DNA of 56,011 nt, from contig JAFQEG010000007.1 of the NCBI GenBank assembly GCA_017399145.1, positions 1-56,011 on the forward strand. Direction: 5' to 3'. The position numbers and the translations under genes were made by a program. Below, in pieces: positions 6,702 to 15,252 of the stretch; within the stretch, counting starts at the first letter, position 1; each line of letters opens with the position of its first letter. The notes beneath the pieces were generated by a model that did no database searches, was not told the DNA's origin, and saw only the letters and a list, made by a program, of their open reading frames with translations. This stretch comes from Clostridia bacterium (GTDB lineage: Bacteria > Bacillota > Clostridia > Oscillospirales > CAG-272).

Positions 6702-6727
6702 AAAAAAGCACACCCCAAAGGGTGTGC
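6702..6727 (-). terminator. Proximal terminator of nifJ
   Basis: Stem GCACACCC/GGGTGTGC with a 4-base loop and a 6-T tail on the minus strand, 15 bases after the nifJ stop. Confidence 0.85.
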
Positions 6728-6741
6728 CTTTTATTTGTCTA

Positions 6742-9700
6742 TTAGTTGTTCTCGTCTGGAGCGTAGAGAGTGATAAATCTCTTAAGTCTTTCGTACTTAG
6801 CCTTAGCAGCCTCTTCGCTTGCAGTGAATAGCTTTTCAGCTCTTTCTGGGAACTGTTGAGCAAGACGGCTATAACGTGTCTCGTTTGTCAAGAATGCACG
6901 GTAATCGCCTGTTGGCTCCTTAGAGTCAAGTGTGAATGGATTCTTGCCCTCAGCCTTGAGCTGTGGATTGTATCTGAATAGATCCCAATAACCAGCCTCA
7001 ACAGCCTTCTTCATTTCGCCCTGGCAGTTAGTCATACCACCCTTTAGACCATGCATTTCACATGGAGCATAGCCGATAATGAGTGATGGACCATTGTATG
7101 CCTCAGCCTCTGCAATAGCCTTAATGGTTTGTGCAGGGTCAGCACCCATAGCGATTTGAGCTACGTAAACGTAACCGTAGGACATAGCGATTTCAGCAAG
7201 ATTCTTCTTACCAACTGCCTTACCAGCTGCTGCAAATTGAGCAACCTGACCGATGTTAGAAGCCTTTGAAGCTTGTCCACCTGTGTTAGAGTAAACCTCA
7301 GTATCGAATACCATAACGTTTACGTCCTCACCAGATGCAAGCACGTGATCAAGACCACCGAAGCCGATATCGTAAGCCCAACCGTCACCACCGAAGATCC
7401 ATACGGACTTCTTGGATAGGTATGTCTTTTCAGCAAGGATTTCCTTAGCTGTTGGACATCCAGCCTCTGCTGCCTTTTCAAGCTCAACGATAAGAGCCTT
7501 TGTAGCGCCCTCGTTAACCTTACCATTATCCTTAGACTCAAGGTAAGCATTAGCTGCAGCCTTGAATTCGTCGCTAGCCTTGTCGCTTTCAACCATAGAA
7601 GCAACCTTGCCGATTAGCTTCTCACGGATTGTCTTTTGACCGAGATACATACCAAGACCATGCTCAGCATTATCCTCGAATAGTGAGTTAGCCCAAGCTG
7701 GACCACGACCACTGTCCTTATTTACAGTGTATGGTGTAGCAGGAGCAGAGCCACCCCAAATTGATGAACAGCCTGTTGCGTTAGAAATGTACATTCTCTC
7801 GCCAAAGAGCTGTGTGATAAGACGTGCATAAGATGTTTCTGCACAGCCTGCACATGAGCCAGAGAACTCAAGTAGTGGCTGATTGAATTGGCTACCCTTT
7901 ACGCTAACCTCAGCGAATGGAAGCTCCTTCTTAGAAACGTTTGCAACTGCGTAATCAAATGGAGCCTGTTGATCCATTTGTGAAGCCTGTGGAACCATTC
8001 TAATAGCTGTCTTTTCTGGTGTACCGTTAGCCTTAGCCTTAATAGCAACAGGACAAACGTTTACGCAAAGACCACAGCCCATACAGTCAAGTGGGCTAAT
8101 TGCCATTGTGAACTTATAATCCTCACAGCCCTTACCAATCATCTTAGCTGTGTACTTTGTAGCCTTAGGAGCCTTCTTTGCTTCGTCAGCATTCAATGCG
8201 AATGGACGGATTGTAGCATGTGGACATACGTAAGCACAGTTATTACATTGGATACAGTTTTCTGGTAGCCATTCTGGAACCAAAACTGCAACGCCACGCT
8301 TTTCGTAAGCAGCAGCGCCCTGTGGGAACGTACCATCAACGTAGTCAACGAAAGCAGATACAGGAAGCTTGTCGCCTTCCATCTTAGAAACAGGAAGAAG
8401 TACGTTTTCAACATACTTAACAAGGTCAGCGCGCTTGCCAGCAACCTTTTCCTTCTTGTTTGCAACCTTAATTGTCTTCCAGCTTTCAGGAACCTCAACC
8501 TTTACAAGTGCGTCCTTACCAGCATCAATTGCCTTGTAGTTCATCTCAACCACAGCCTCGCCCTTCTTTAGGTAGGACTTCTTAGCCATGTACTTCATCT
8601 TCTCGATAGCCTCATCAATAGGCATAATGTTTGCAAGTGTGAAGAATGCGGATTGGAGAATTGTATTTGTTCTCTTACCCATACCGATTTCAACAGCCTT
8701 GTCAATAGCATTTACGATATAGAAGTTGATATTGTTTACAGCGATGTACTTCTTAACCTCAGCTGGGAGATTCTTTTCAAGGTCCTCAACACTCCATTGG
8801 CAGTTAAGTAGGAATGTACCACCTGGCTTAACGTCATTAACAATCTTGTAGCCCTTGAGCATATAAGATGGGTTATGACATGCAACGAAGTCAGCCTTTG
8901 TAATGTAGTATGGGCTCTTAATTTGCTTGTCGCCGAAACGAAGGTGAGAAATTGTTACACCACCTGTTTTCTTAGAGTCATACTGGAAGTAAGCTTGAAT
9001 AAACTTGTCGGTATAGTCACCGATAATCTTAATAGAGTTCTTGTTAGCACCAACAGTACCGTCACCGCCAAGACCCCAGAACTTGCAAGAGATTGTACCC
9101 TCAGCAGAAGTATCTGGTGCATTCTTTTCAGGAAGTGAAAGACCAGTAACGTCGTCAACGATACCGATTGTGAAGTTAGCCTTTGGCTCTCTCTTCTTAA
9201 GATTTTCATATACTGCAAAGATAGATGCAGGAGTTGTGTCCTTAGAACCAAGACCGTAACGGCCACCAACAACCTTACCCTTGAAGCCCTTAAGTGCAAG
9301 AGCAGAAATAACGTCAAGGTAAAGTGGCTCACCAAGTGAACCTGGCTCCTTAGTTCTGTCAAGAACAGCAATCTTCTTAGCTGTCTTTGGAATAGCCTCG
9401 TAAAGCTTATCAGCAACGAATGGACGATATAGTCTAACCTTAACAAGACCAACCTTTTCACCATTTGCGTTGAGGTAGTCGATAACCTCCTCACAAACGT
9501 CACATACAGAGCCCATAGCAACGATTACTCTGTCTGCATCTGGAGCACCGTAGTAGTTAAATGGCTTGTAGTTAGTGCCAATCTTTTCGTTTACCTTATT
9601 CATATACTCTTCAACGATTGCAGGGAAAGCATCGTAATATGTATTACAAGCCTCTCTGTGCTGGAAGAAGATATCACCGTTTTCAGCAGAGCCACGAAGA

Positions 9701-10344
9701 ACTGGGTGCTCTGGGTTGATTGAACGGCTTCTAAATGCTTGAATAGCATCCTTGTCAACCATTTCATCAAGGTCCTTATAGTCCCAAACCTCAATCTTTT
9801 GGATTTCGTGGGAAGTACGGAAGCCATCGAAGAAGTTAAGTACAGGAACTCTACCCTTGATTGTAGCAAGGTGAGCAACTGCACCAAGGTCCATAACCTC
9901 TTGTGGGTTAGTGCAAGCCATCATAGCATAGCCTGTTTGACGACAAGCATATACGTCAGAGTGGTCGCCGAAAATGTTAAGTGCGTGAGATGCAACGCAA
10001 CGAGCAGAAACGTGAATAACGTTAGGAAGAAGCTCGCCGGCAATCTTGTACATGTTAGGAATCATCAAAAGAAGACCCTGTGATGCTGTGTAGGTGGTTG
10101 TAAGAGCACCTGCAGCAAGTGAGCCGTGAACTGTACCAGCAGCGCCAGCCTCAGACTGCATCTCTTGAACCTTAACCTCTTCACCAAAAATGTTCTTTAA
10201 GCCAGTTGCAGACCAAGAGTCTGTAAGCTCAGCCATAACACTTGATGGTGTGATTGGGTAAATCGCTGCAACCTCTGTAAACGCATAGCTGACAGTAGCG
10301 GCGGCGGTATTACCGTCCATTGATTGTTTTTTTCTTGTAATCAT
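6742..10344 (-). CDS. nifJ: Pyruvate:ferredoxin (flavodoxin) oxidoreductase, single-chain
   Basis: A 1200-residue cytoplasmic enzyme, the usual length of homodimeric PFOR. It oxidises pyruvate and CoA to acetyl-CoA and CO2 with reduction of ferredoxin, the main pyruvate route in anaerobes. All domains are in order: N-terminal TPP-domain with YPITPSSVMAE, the transketolase-like middle, and two 4Fe-4S motifs at about residues 690-765 (CIQCNNCAYVCP and CMGCGLCVNVCP). Further on come the C-terminal TPP-binding site GGDGWAYDIGFGG near residue 985 and VYSNTGGQ after it. The ATG at 10342-10344 follows GGAGG by 8 bases; an upstream in-frame ATG lacks a site. Single-gene unit with its own promoter. 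The 3' end and terminator are duplicated beyond an inserted repeat. Confidence 0.97.
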   Translation of the reverse strand: MITRKKQSMDGNTAAATVSYAFTEVAAIYPITPSSVMAELTDSWSATGLKNIFGEEVKVQEMQSEAGAAGTVHGSLAAGALTTTYTASQGLLLMIPNMYKIAGELLPNVIHVSARCVASHALNIFGDHSDVYACRQTGYAMMACTNPQEVMDLGAVAHLATIKGRVPVLNFFDGFRTSHEIQKIEVWDYKDLDEMVDKDAIQAFRSRSINPEHPVLRGSAENGDIFFQHREACNTYYDAFPAIVEEYMNKVNEKIGTNYKPFNYYGAPDADRVIVAMGSVCDVCEEVIDYLNANGEKVGLVKVRLYRPFVADKLYEAIPKTAKKIAVLDRTKEPGSLGEPLYLDVISALALKGFKGKVVGGRYGLGSKDTTPASIFAVYENLKKREPKANFTIGIVDDVTGLSLPEKNAPDTSAEGTISCKFWGLGGDGTVGANKNSIKIIGDYTDKFIQAYFQYDSKKTGGVTISHLRFGDKQIKSPYYITKADFVACHNPSYMLKGYKIVNDVKPGGTFLLNCQWSVEDLEKNLPAEVKKYIAVNNINFYIVNAIDKAVEIGMGKRTNTILQSAFFTLANIMPIDEAIEKMKYMAKKSYLKKGEAVVEMNYKAIDAGKDALVKVEVPESWKTIKVANKKEKVAGKRADLVKYVENVLLPVSKMEGDKLPVSAFVDYVDGTFPQGAAAYEKRGVAVLVPEWLPENCIQCNNCAYVCPHATIRPFALNADEAKKAPKATKYTAKMIGKGCEDYKFTMAISPLDCMGCGLCVNVCPVAIKAKANGTPEKTAIRMVPQASQMDQQAPFDYAVANVSKKELPFAEVSVKGSQFNQPLLEFSGSCAGCAETSYARLITQLFGERMYISNATGCSSIWGGSAPATPYTVNKDSGRGPAWANSLFEDNAEHGLGMYLGQKTIREKLIGKVASMVESDKASDEFKAAANAYLESKDNGKVNEGATKALIVELEKAAEAGCPTAKEILAEKTYLSKKSVWIFGGDGWAYDIGFGGLDHVLASGEDVNVMVFDTEVYSNTGGQASKASNIGQVAQFAAAGKAVGKKNLAEIAMSYGYVYVAQIAMGADPAQTIKAIAEAEAYNGPSLIIGYAPCEMHGLKGGMTNCQGEMKKAVEAGYWDLFRYNPQLKAEGKNPFTLDSKEPTGDYRAFLTNETRYSRLAQQFPERAEKLFTASEEAAKAKYERLKRFITLYAPDENN

Positions 10345-10377
10345 AAAAAAACCTCCAGTTTTTATTTTAAACAAGTT

Positions 10378-10407
10378 AATATAATGTGGTTATAAAATTA
10401 CCACCAA
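10378..10407 (-). promoter_or_regulatory. nifJ promoter with an inverted repeat in its spacer
   Basis: Minus strand TTGGTG (10402-10407), 18-base spacer, TATATT (10378-10383). The spacer holds an inverted repeat GTGGT-N9-ACCAC (10386-10404), placed where a repressor would block polymerase. It does not match the Rex site known for fermentation genes. Confidence 0.5.
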
Positions 10408-10483
10408 CTATTTTAACACTATATTTATTAAAATTCAATAGTTTTAAGTTATTTTTTAAATTTTGTATGAATATAATAAGAAA

Positions 10484-10696
10484 TTATTCCTCTTCACTCT
10501 CAAATTCGGTTAAATCCACACTCTGTAGCATATTTGGCTTAATATTGCCCTTTACCCTTTCGAAGTATTGGATTTTTTGTCTTGCCATCAAAACGATTAA
10601 ATTTTGTAGGCTTACCCCCTCGCTTTCTGCAACGTAGGCTAGCTTTTTGGCAATATCCTCATTTAGTCTTAGCTTTAAAATTTTGTTCTTTTTCAA
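10484..10696 (-). CDS. Small ribbon-helix-helix-like protein
   Basis: About 70 residues. The N-terminal half reads as beta strand then two helices (KLRLNEDIAKKLAYVAESEGVS, shown in part), as in Arc/CopG-type DNA-binding proteins; the C-terminal tail is acidic. Such proteins act as small repressors or antitoxins. No toxin gene is adjacent. The TTG at 10694-10696 fits best, since AGAGGTGAT lies just before it; a GTG three codons upstream lies inside that ribosome site. It lies between divergent nifJ and yifB, reading toward nifJ. Confidence 0.6.
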   Translation of the reverse strand: MKKNKILKLRLNEDIAKKLAYVAESEGVSLQNLIVLMARQKIQYFERVKGNIKPNMLQSVDLTEFESEEE

Positions 10697-10746
10697 AGTT
10701 ATCACCTCTTTCCTTTACTATTTTAACATAAATTTTTTCTATTGTC

Positions 10747-10775
10747 TTGCCTTATAGAAATATTTGTGGTAAAAT
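10747..10775 (+). promoter_or_regulatory. Probable promoter of the YifB/ComM gene
   Basis: TTGCCT (10747-10752), 17-base spacer, TAAAAT (10770-10775), 29 bases before the start codon. Confidence 0.55.
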
Positions 10776-10804
10776 TTTAGTATAAACTAGGTTGTGAGGT
10801 AATT

Positions 10805-12355
10805 ATGTTAAGCTATTCTTATTCTGCAGGACTTTTAGGAATTGACGGCTTTTTAGTAACAGTCGAATGTCACTCCTCAAAGGGTATGCCAAGCTTTGAA
10901 ATCGTAGGCTTGCCCGACAATGCAATAAAGGAGGCAAAGGAAAGAGTTCGCTCTGCCATGAGCGCTTGCTCATTCCAAATGCCCAACCAAAAAATCGTAG
11001 TCAATCTAGCACCAGCCGACCTAAAAAAGGAAGGGTCTAGCTTTGACCTTGCTATTTTAATGAGCCTTATTTCCTCAACAGAATCTGCCCTTAAAAATTG
11101 CAAGGACCTAGACAAGTGCTGTTTTATCGGTGAGCTTTCCCTCTCAGGTGCTGTTAGGTCAGTTCGTGGTGCGTTATGTATGACTCTTTCTGCCAAGAAC
11201 GCAGGTAAAAAATATATGTTTGTGCCAGAGGAAAACGTAAAGGAAGCAAGTGCAGTTGACGGCATTGTGGTTTACGGAATCAAGAGTGCAACAGATATAG
11301 TTGACCACTTCTCAGGTGCTAAGCCACTTACCCCTCATACCTTTGTTAAGGAGGAGCACATAGCAAAAACCACCTATCCGGACTTCAAGGACGTTTTGGG
11401 TCAATGGGTTGCTTGTCGTGGGGCTGAAATTGCCGCCGCAGGTGGTCACAATATGCTACTTATAGGCCCACCAGGCACAGGAAAGTCTATGATTGCAAAA
11501 AGACTTCCCTCAATTCTTCCAGAAATGACCCTTGAGGAATCCTTAGAAACTACAAAAATCCACTCCGTTGCAGGAATTTTGCCCGAGGGTGTGTCCTTAG
11601 TTAATGAAAGGCCCTTCCGTTCACCTCACCACACAATGTCGGCGGTTAGCCTAGCTGGTGGTGGTAAAAATCCAGTCCCTGGCGAAATTTCTCTTGCTAA
11701 TAACGGTGTTTTATTCCTTGACGAGCTACCCGAATTTCAACGCAACGTTATAGACTCTCTTCGTCAGCCCCTTGAGGACGGAAAAATCACCATAACAAGA
11801 GTTGCAAGTCGTGTAACCTACCCCTCTAATTTTATGCTAGTATGCGCAATGAACCCTTGTAAGTGTGGCTATTTTGGACACCCTACAAGAGAATGCACCT
11901 GTACGCAGGCAGATATAAGAAAATACGTTTCAAAGGTAAGTGGACCACTAGTTGATAGAATGGATATGCAAATTGAGGTACCTGCCATCGACTATAAGGA
12001 CCTTGCCAATGCAGAGGCAGGGGATTCCTCTGCAAAAATACGTGAGCGTGTAAACAAGGCACGTGAAATAATGAAAAAGCGCTTCGAGGGCGAATTAACC
12101 GACAATGGCACCCCCATTACCTGTAATGCCCAAATGGAGCCACGTCACCTACGCAAATACTGTAAGCTAAACGAAAGAGGTCAATTCCTTATGGAAAAGG
12201 CATTCGTCAACCTAGGACTCTCTGCCCGTGGCCACGACAGAATTTTGCGTGTAGCCCGTACAATCGCCGACCTTGCCGGCAGTGAAAATATCGAGGCAAA
12301 CCACCTTTCCGAGGCTATTCAGTATCGTGGACTTGATAAAAAATATTTCAAGTAA
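10805..12355 (+). CDS. yifB: YifB/ComM-family Mg-chelatase-like AAA+ ATPase
   Basis: A 516-residue cytoplasmic protein of full family length. The N-terminal Lon-substrate-like domain (residues 1-170) leads into the AAA+ core with Walker A GPPGTGKSMIAKRLPSILP near residue 221 and Walker B VLFLDELPEF. It also has the NPCKCGYFGHP zinc-like motif and the Mg_chelatase C-terminal helical domain. In Proteobacteria the homologue ComM is a branch-migration helicase that extends donor-DNA joints in natural transformation. That role in Clostridia is inferred. It starts at ATG 10805 after GTGAGGTAATT. A lipoprotein gene follows, but an unrelated function is likely. Confidence 0.93.
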   Translation: MLSYSYSAGLLGIDGFLVTVECHSSKGMPSFEIVGLPDNAIKEAKERVRSAMSACSFQMPNQKIVVNLAPADLKKEGSSFDLAILMSLISSTESALKNCKDLDKCCFIGELSLSGAVRSVRGALCMTLSAKNAGKKYMFVPEENVKEASAVDGIVVYGIKSATDIVDHFSGAKPLTPHTFVKEEHIAKTTYPDFKDVLGQWVACRGAEIAAAGGHNMLLIGPPGTGKSMIAKRLPSILPEMTLEESLETTKIHSVAGILPEGVSLVNERPFRSPHHTMSAVSLAGGGKNPVPGEISLANNGVLFLDELPEFQRNVIDSLRQPLEDGKITITRVASRVTYPSNFMLVCAMNPCKCGYFGHPTRECTCTQADIRKYVSKVSGPLVDRMDMQIEVPAIDYKDLANAEAGDSSAKIRERVNKAREIMKKRFEGELTDNGTPITCNAQMEPRHLRKYCKLNERGQFLMEKAFVNLGLSARGHDRILRVARTIADLAGSENIEANHLSEAIQYRGLDKKYFK

Positions 12356-12430
12356 AATGCCAAGATTTTTGTAAATTCTTGGAGGCTTTTGACAAAATTT
12401 TCGATCTTTAATAATGAAAGGAGCGACACT

Positions 12431-13816
12431 ATGAAAAAATTCAATATAAAATGCATTTTAGCCTTAGCTATAATTCTTCTCTCTGCCCTGCTCTTGTGCT
12501 CCTGCAATAGCTTTGAAAAACAGCTGGAGAAAATGAGCCACGAGGACCGTGCACAGGCACTTACTGAAAAGGCTATTTACAATCAGGACAACGCCTCGTC
12601 ATATATATCCAACAGCGAAATGATGATTGATATTTGCTGTAAGGATGCAGATATGTCCATACTAGAAACAGGCGAGCAAATTATTTATGGTGCAAGCACC
12701 GACGAGGACTACTATCATTATAGTAAATACAAGGTTACCTCGGACAAAACCACAAGAGTAACTATAATGGGCTATGCAGATGGAAAAATGTTTGAGTCCG
12801 ATGGGGCTAGCTTCGTTTATTCCCCTCTTCCAAAAAAAGATTACCTAGACTATTTGACTATAATGGACGATATAGGCGACACCTCCCACCTTAACCCACC
12901 TAAAAGCATAACTGCCGAGAAAAACGAGGACGGTTATTGGGTGATTGAATTTAGTCAATTTGATACCGAGCTTATCAAATTCCTTTGTACAAACCTTTTC
13001 GAAGGAATAGATACCTATTACTATCGTTATTTTGACGTAACTGACATTTGCGTTACTCTAACCATTAACTCCGAATATCAGCCGGAATTCTATTCTATCA
13101 AGCTTGTACATACACCAATTACCTACGACGATAGCATAATAGAGCCAATCGTTGAATATAACGCTAGCTTTTCTAGCTACAATCAGGTTAAGGAAAACGA
13201 GCTTGTTGAAATAGACTTCTCAAAATACAAAAACGTTTCCGACCTAAGGCTTTTCCACCTTATGGAAAAGAAGCTTTATAAGGCAATTGACCGGGATACC
13301 GGAGGGTTTTCCTCATCCATTACCACCTCTGTCTCACAAAATGGTAATACAAGCTCCTTCTCCTATTCCTACTCAGGCACCTATGAAAATAATGACGACG
13401 GCTTTAGCTTTCAATTAATATCAAGGACTGGTGAAAATCTTAATAGTCCACCTGCCACAATTTCCTACGAGTACAATTCATATAAGGAAGCATACGGCAC
13501 AAGCTCAAGGTCAACTGAAATGAGCGACTTCGAGGCTAAGGCAAGGCTTTCCTCAATCCTTATACCCGTTCCTATTTCTATAAACGACCTAGTCACCTGT
13601 AATAAGGTAGGTGCCGGTGATAACGTAACCTACAATTTTGCATATAGCTCAATTGACCCTAGCCTAATTAGCGACATTGAAATATTAGGAAGCCCACGTG
13701 TAACTCTTTCAGTTTCAATAATAGCTGGCAAGGTAGCGTGGCTTTCTTATAGCGCTAGTGGCATTACAGAATCAAACCAAGCAATATCTATTTCCGTTAA
13801 AAATTTCTTTCAATAA
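12431..13816 (+). CDS. Lipoprotein, first of a tandem pair
   Basis: A 461-residue lipoprotein read from the ATG at 12431, which follows GAAAGGAG; an in-frame ATG 14 codons earlier has no site. Signal peptide 1-24 ends in a lipobox LCSC with Cys25 as the likely lipid-bearing residue. The remainder is beta-rich with no Cys, reads NPPKSI and SSYISNSEMMIDI-like segments, and resembles the LolA/LppX/DUF6612 type of hydrophobic-pocket lipoprotein only in general character. It is a paralogue of the next gene over its whole length. Probably exposed on the outer face of the membrane. Function unknown. Confidence 0.75.
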   Translation: MKKFNIKCILALAIILLSALLLCSCNSFEKQLEKMSHEDRAQALTEKAIYNQDNASSYISNSEMMIDICCKDADMSILETGEQIIYGASTDEDYYHYSKYKVTSDKTTRVTIMGYADGKMFESDGASFVYSPLPKKDYLDYLTIMDDIGDTSHLNPPKSITAEKNEDGYWVIEFSQFDTELIKFLCTNLFEGIDTYYYRYFDVTDICVTLTINSEYQPEFYSIKLVHTPITYDDSIIEPIVEYNASFSSYNQVKENELVEIDFSKYKNVSDLRLFHLMEKKLYKAIDRDTGGFSSSITTSVSQNGNTSSFSYSYSGTYENNDDGFSFQLISRTGENLNSPPATISYEYNSYKEAYGTSSRSTEMSDFEAKARLSSILIPVPISINDLVTCNKVGAGDNVTYNFAYSSIDPSLISDIEILGSPRVTLSVSIIAGKVAWLSYSASGITESNQAISISVKNFFQ

Positions 13817-13828
13817 GGAGAGAGCATT

Positions 13829-15163
13829 ATGAAAAATAATTTTAAGTACCTTTTAATATTTGCTATAATTCTTCTCTGCGCCCTGCTTTTGTGCTCCTGC
13901 AATAGCTTTGAAAAACAGCTGGAGAAAATGAGCGAAAAGGAACGAGGCTTAGCAATTGCCGAAAAAGCAAGCTACGAAATGGACAATTTGTCCTCTTATC
14001 GCTCAAGCGCAAGCCTAAGCTTAGCCTTTAGCTATGCGGAGCGAATTTCCCTTGACATTACAAGCAACGACATTATGTATGCTAAGGGCACAGACGACCA
14101 TTATGAATACAGAGAAATGAAAATTACCTCAGGTGACATTACCGACACACTAATAGAGGGCTTTTCAAGGGGTAAAATGTTTAAGTCCGACGGAAAAACT
14201 AAGGTTTACTCAAAATTACCTATTGGCGAATACCTAGACCACGTAAATTTACTATATTCCCTCTCTAACCCCTCAAACCTTAATCCCCCAACCAGAGTTG
14301 CCTGTAAGAAAAGGACCAGCGAGGAATTCTATCGCATTAATTTCTCAGGCTTTGACGAAGAAGCCATAGAGTATATATGCACCGAGGTTTTGGCTGACTT
14401 GCCAAAATATTATGAAAGTGCCTTTAAGGTTACCGATATCACCGTATCTACAACGGTTAGCCTTGATTATAAGCTAACAAGCTTAAAATTCGAGCTTGAG
14501 CACGAATCCCTTGTTAATTCCATAGTTGAATTTCCAGTAATCGAGGCAAGCTTTGAATACACAGACCACAACGCAGTTGAAGAAGAGGACATCGAAAGAA
14601 TTTCCTTTGACGACTATAAGGACGTATCAGACCTAAGACTTTTAGACCTTGCTAAGATGGACGTTGACGCAATCATTGATTCAAGCTGTATGGACTTTGA
14701 ATCTTCCATTTCCACCACAGGCTATAATCAAGTCTATACGGGCAGATTAGATAACCTCATTAGAGGACTTGAATTTGAGATAAAGCAAGGATCACAGGAA
14801 ATCAAGTATCGAAACGGCCAGTTATTAACGGGTAGCCCAACAAACATAGAATTGGGCGAGTACGAGGCAAAGCAATACCTTAAAACTGTAATAATTCCTA
14901 TTAGCTTCTCATTCACCGACATAGTAAAGTGCGAGGTATCCGAGGCAGGGGACACAAGGACCTACACCTTCACCTATAACGGAGTTGACGATTCCCTTAC
15001 CTCTGGACTTAACTCAAGTCAAATAGAAAGCCAATCCGCAACCCTTACAATTGTTTTAACAAACGGTGAGGTTACCGAATTTTTGTATAAGGCGTCTATC
15101 TACGTCAAGAATTACGGCACAATACCCTTTACCATAAAAAGCACCTTTACCTATTACGAATAA
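13829..15163 (+). CDS. Lipoprotein, second of the tandem pair
   Basis: A 444-residue lipoprotein 12 bases after the previous stop, with AAGGAGAG before its ATG, so the two form an operon. Lipobox LCSC puts the lipid on Cys24. The alignment with the first copy runs end to end: shared landmarks include EKQLEKMS, DGxxxxYSxLP, SNLNPP and YKxVSDLRL. The protein bodies are well diverged, yet the first 72 bases of the signal region are nearly the same in both genes, pointing to recent gene conversion. Function unknown. Confidence 0.75.
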   Translation: MKNNFKYLLIFAIILLCALLLCSCNSFEKQLEKMSEKERGLAIAEKASYEMDNLSSYRSSASLSLAFSYAERISLDITSNDIMYAKGTDDHYEYREMKITSGDITDTLIEGFSRGKMFKSDGKTKVYSKLPIGEYLDHVNLLYSLSNPSNLNPPTRVACKKRTSEEFYRINFSGFDEEAIEYICTEVLADLPKYYESAFKVTDITVSTTVSLDYKLTSLKFELEHESLVNSIVEFPVIEASFEYTDHNAVEEEDIERISFDDYKDVSDLRLLDLAKMDVDAIIDSSCMDFESSISTTGYNQVYTGRLDNLIRGLEFEIKQGSQEIKYRNGQLLTGSPTNIELGEYEAKQYLKTVIIPISFSFTDIVKCEVSEAGDTRTYTFTYNGVDDSLTSGLNSSQIESQSATLTIVLTNGEVTEFLYKASIYVKNYGTIPFTIKSTFTYYE

Positions 15164-15164
15164 T

Positions 15165-15203
15165 AAAAAATATGACAAAGCAAAATGCTTTGTCATATTT
15201 TTT
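15165..15203. terminator. Bidirectional terminator
   Basis: A6, a perfect 12-base stem TATGACAAAGCA/TGCTTTGTCATA with a 3-base loop, then T6. It serves the lipoprotein operon and could serve the convergent ATPase gene. Confidence 0.9.
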
Positions 15204-15252
15204 GCCTACGACATTATTGCTAATTAGCAAAGCGACCTTTTCCTTGGTTGCT

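Noticed and set aside
6585-6863. Frame ending with YYTSSVCFADTF-type wording across element copy 2
   Set aside because: It is antisense-free but out of frame with nifJ and made of the element plus nifJ codons in another frame; no ribosome site.
10378-10407. Rex operator at nifJ
   Set aside because: The inverted repeat does not contain the TTGT...ACAA arms of Rex sites.
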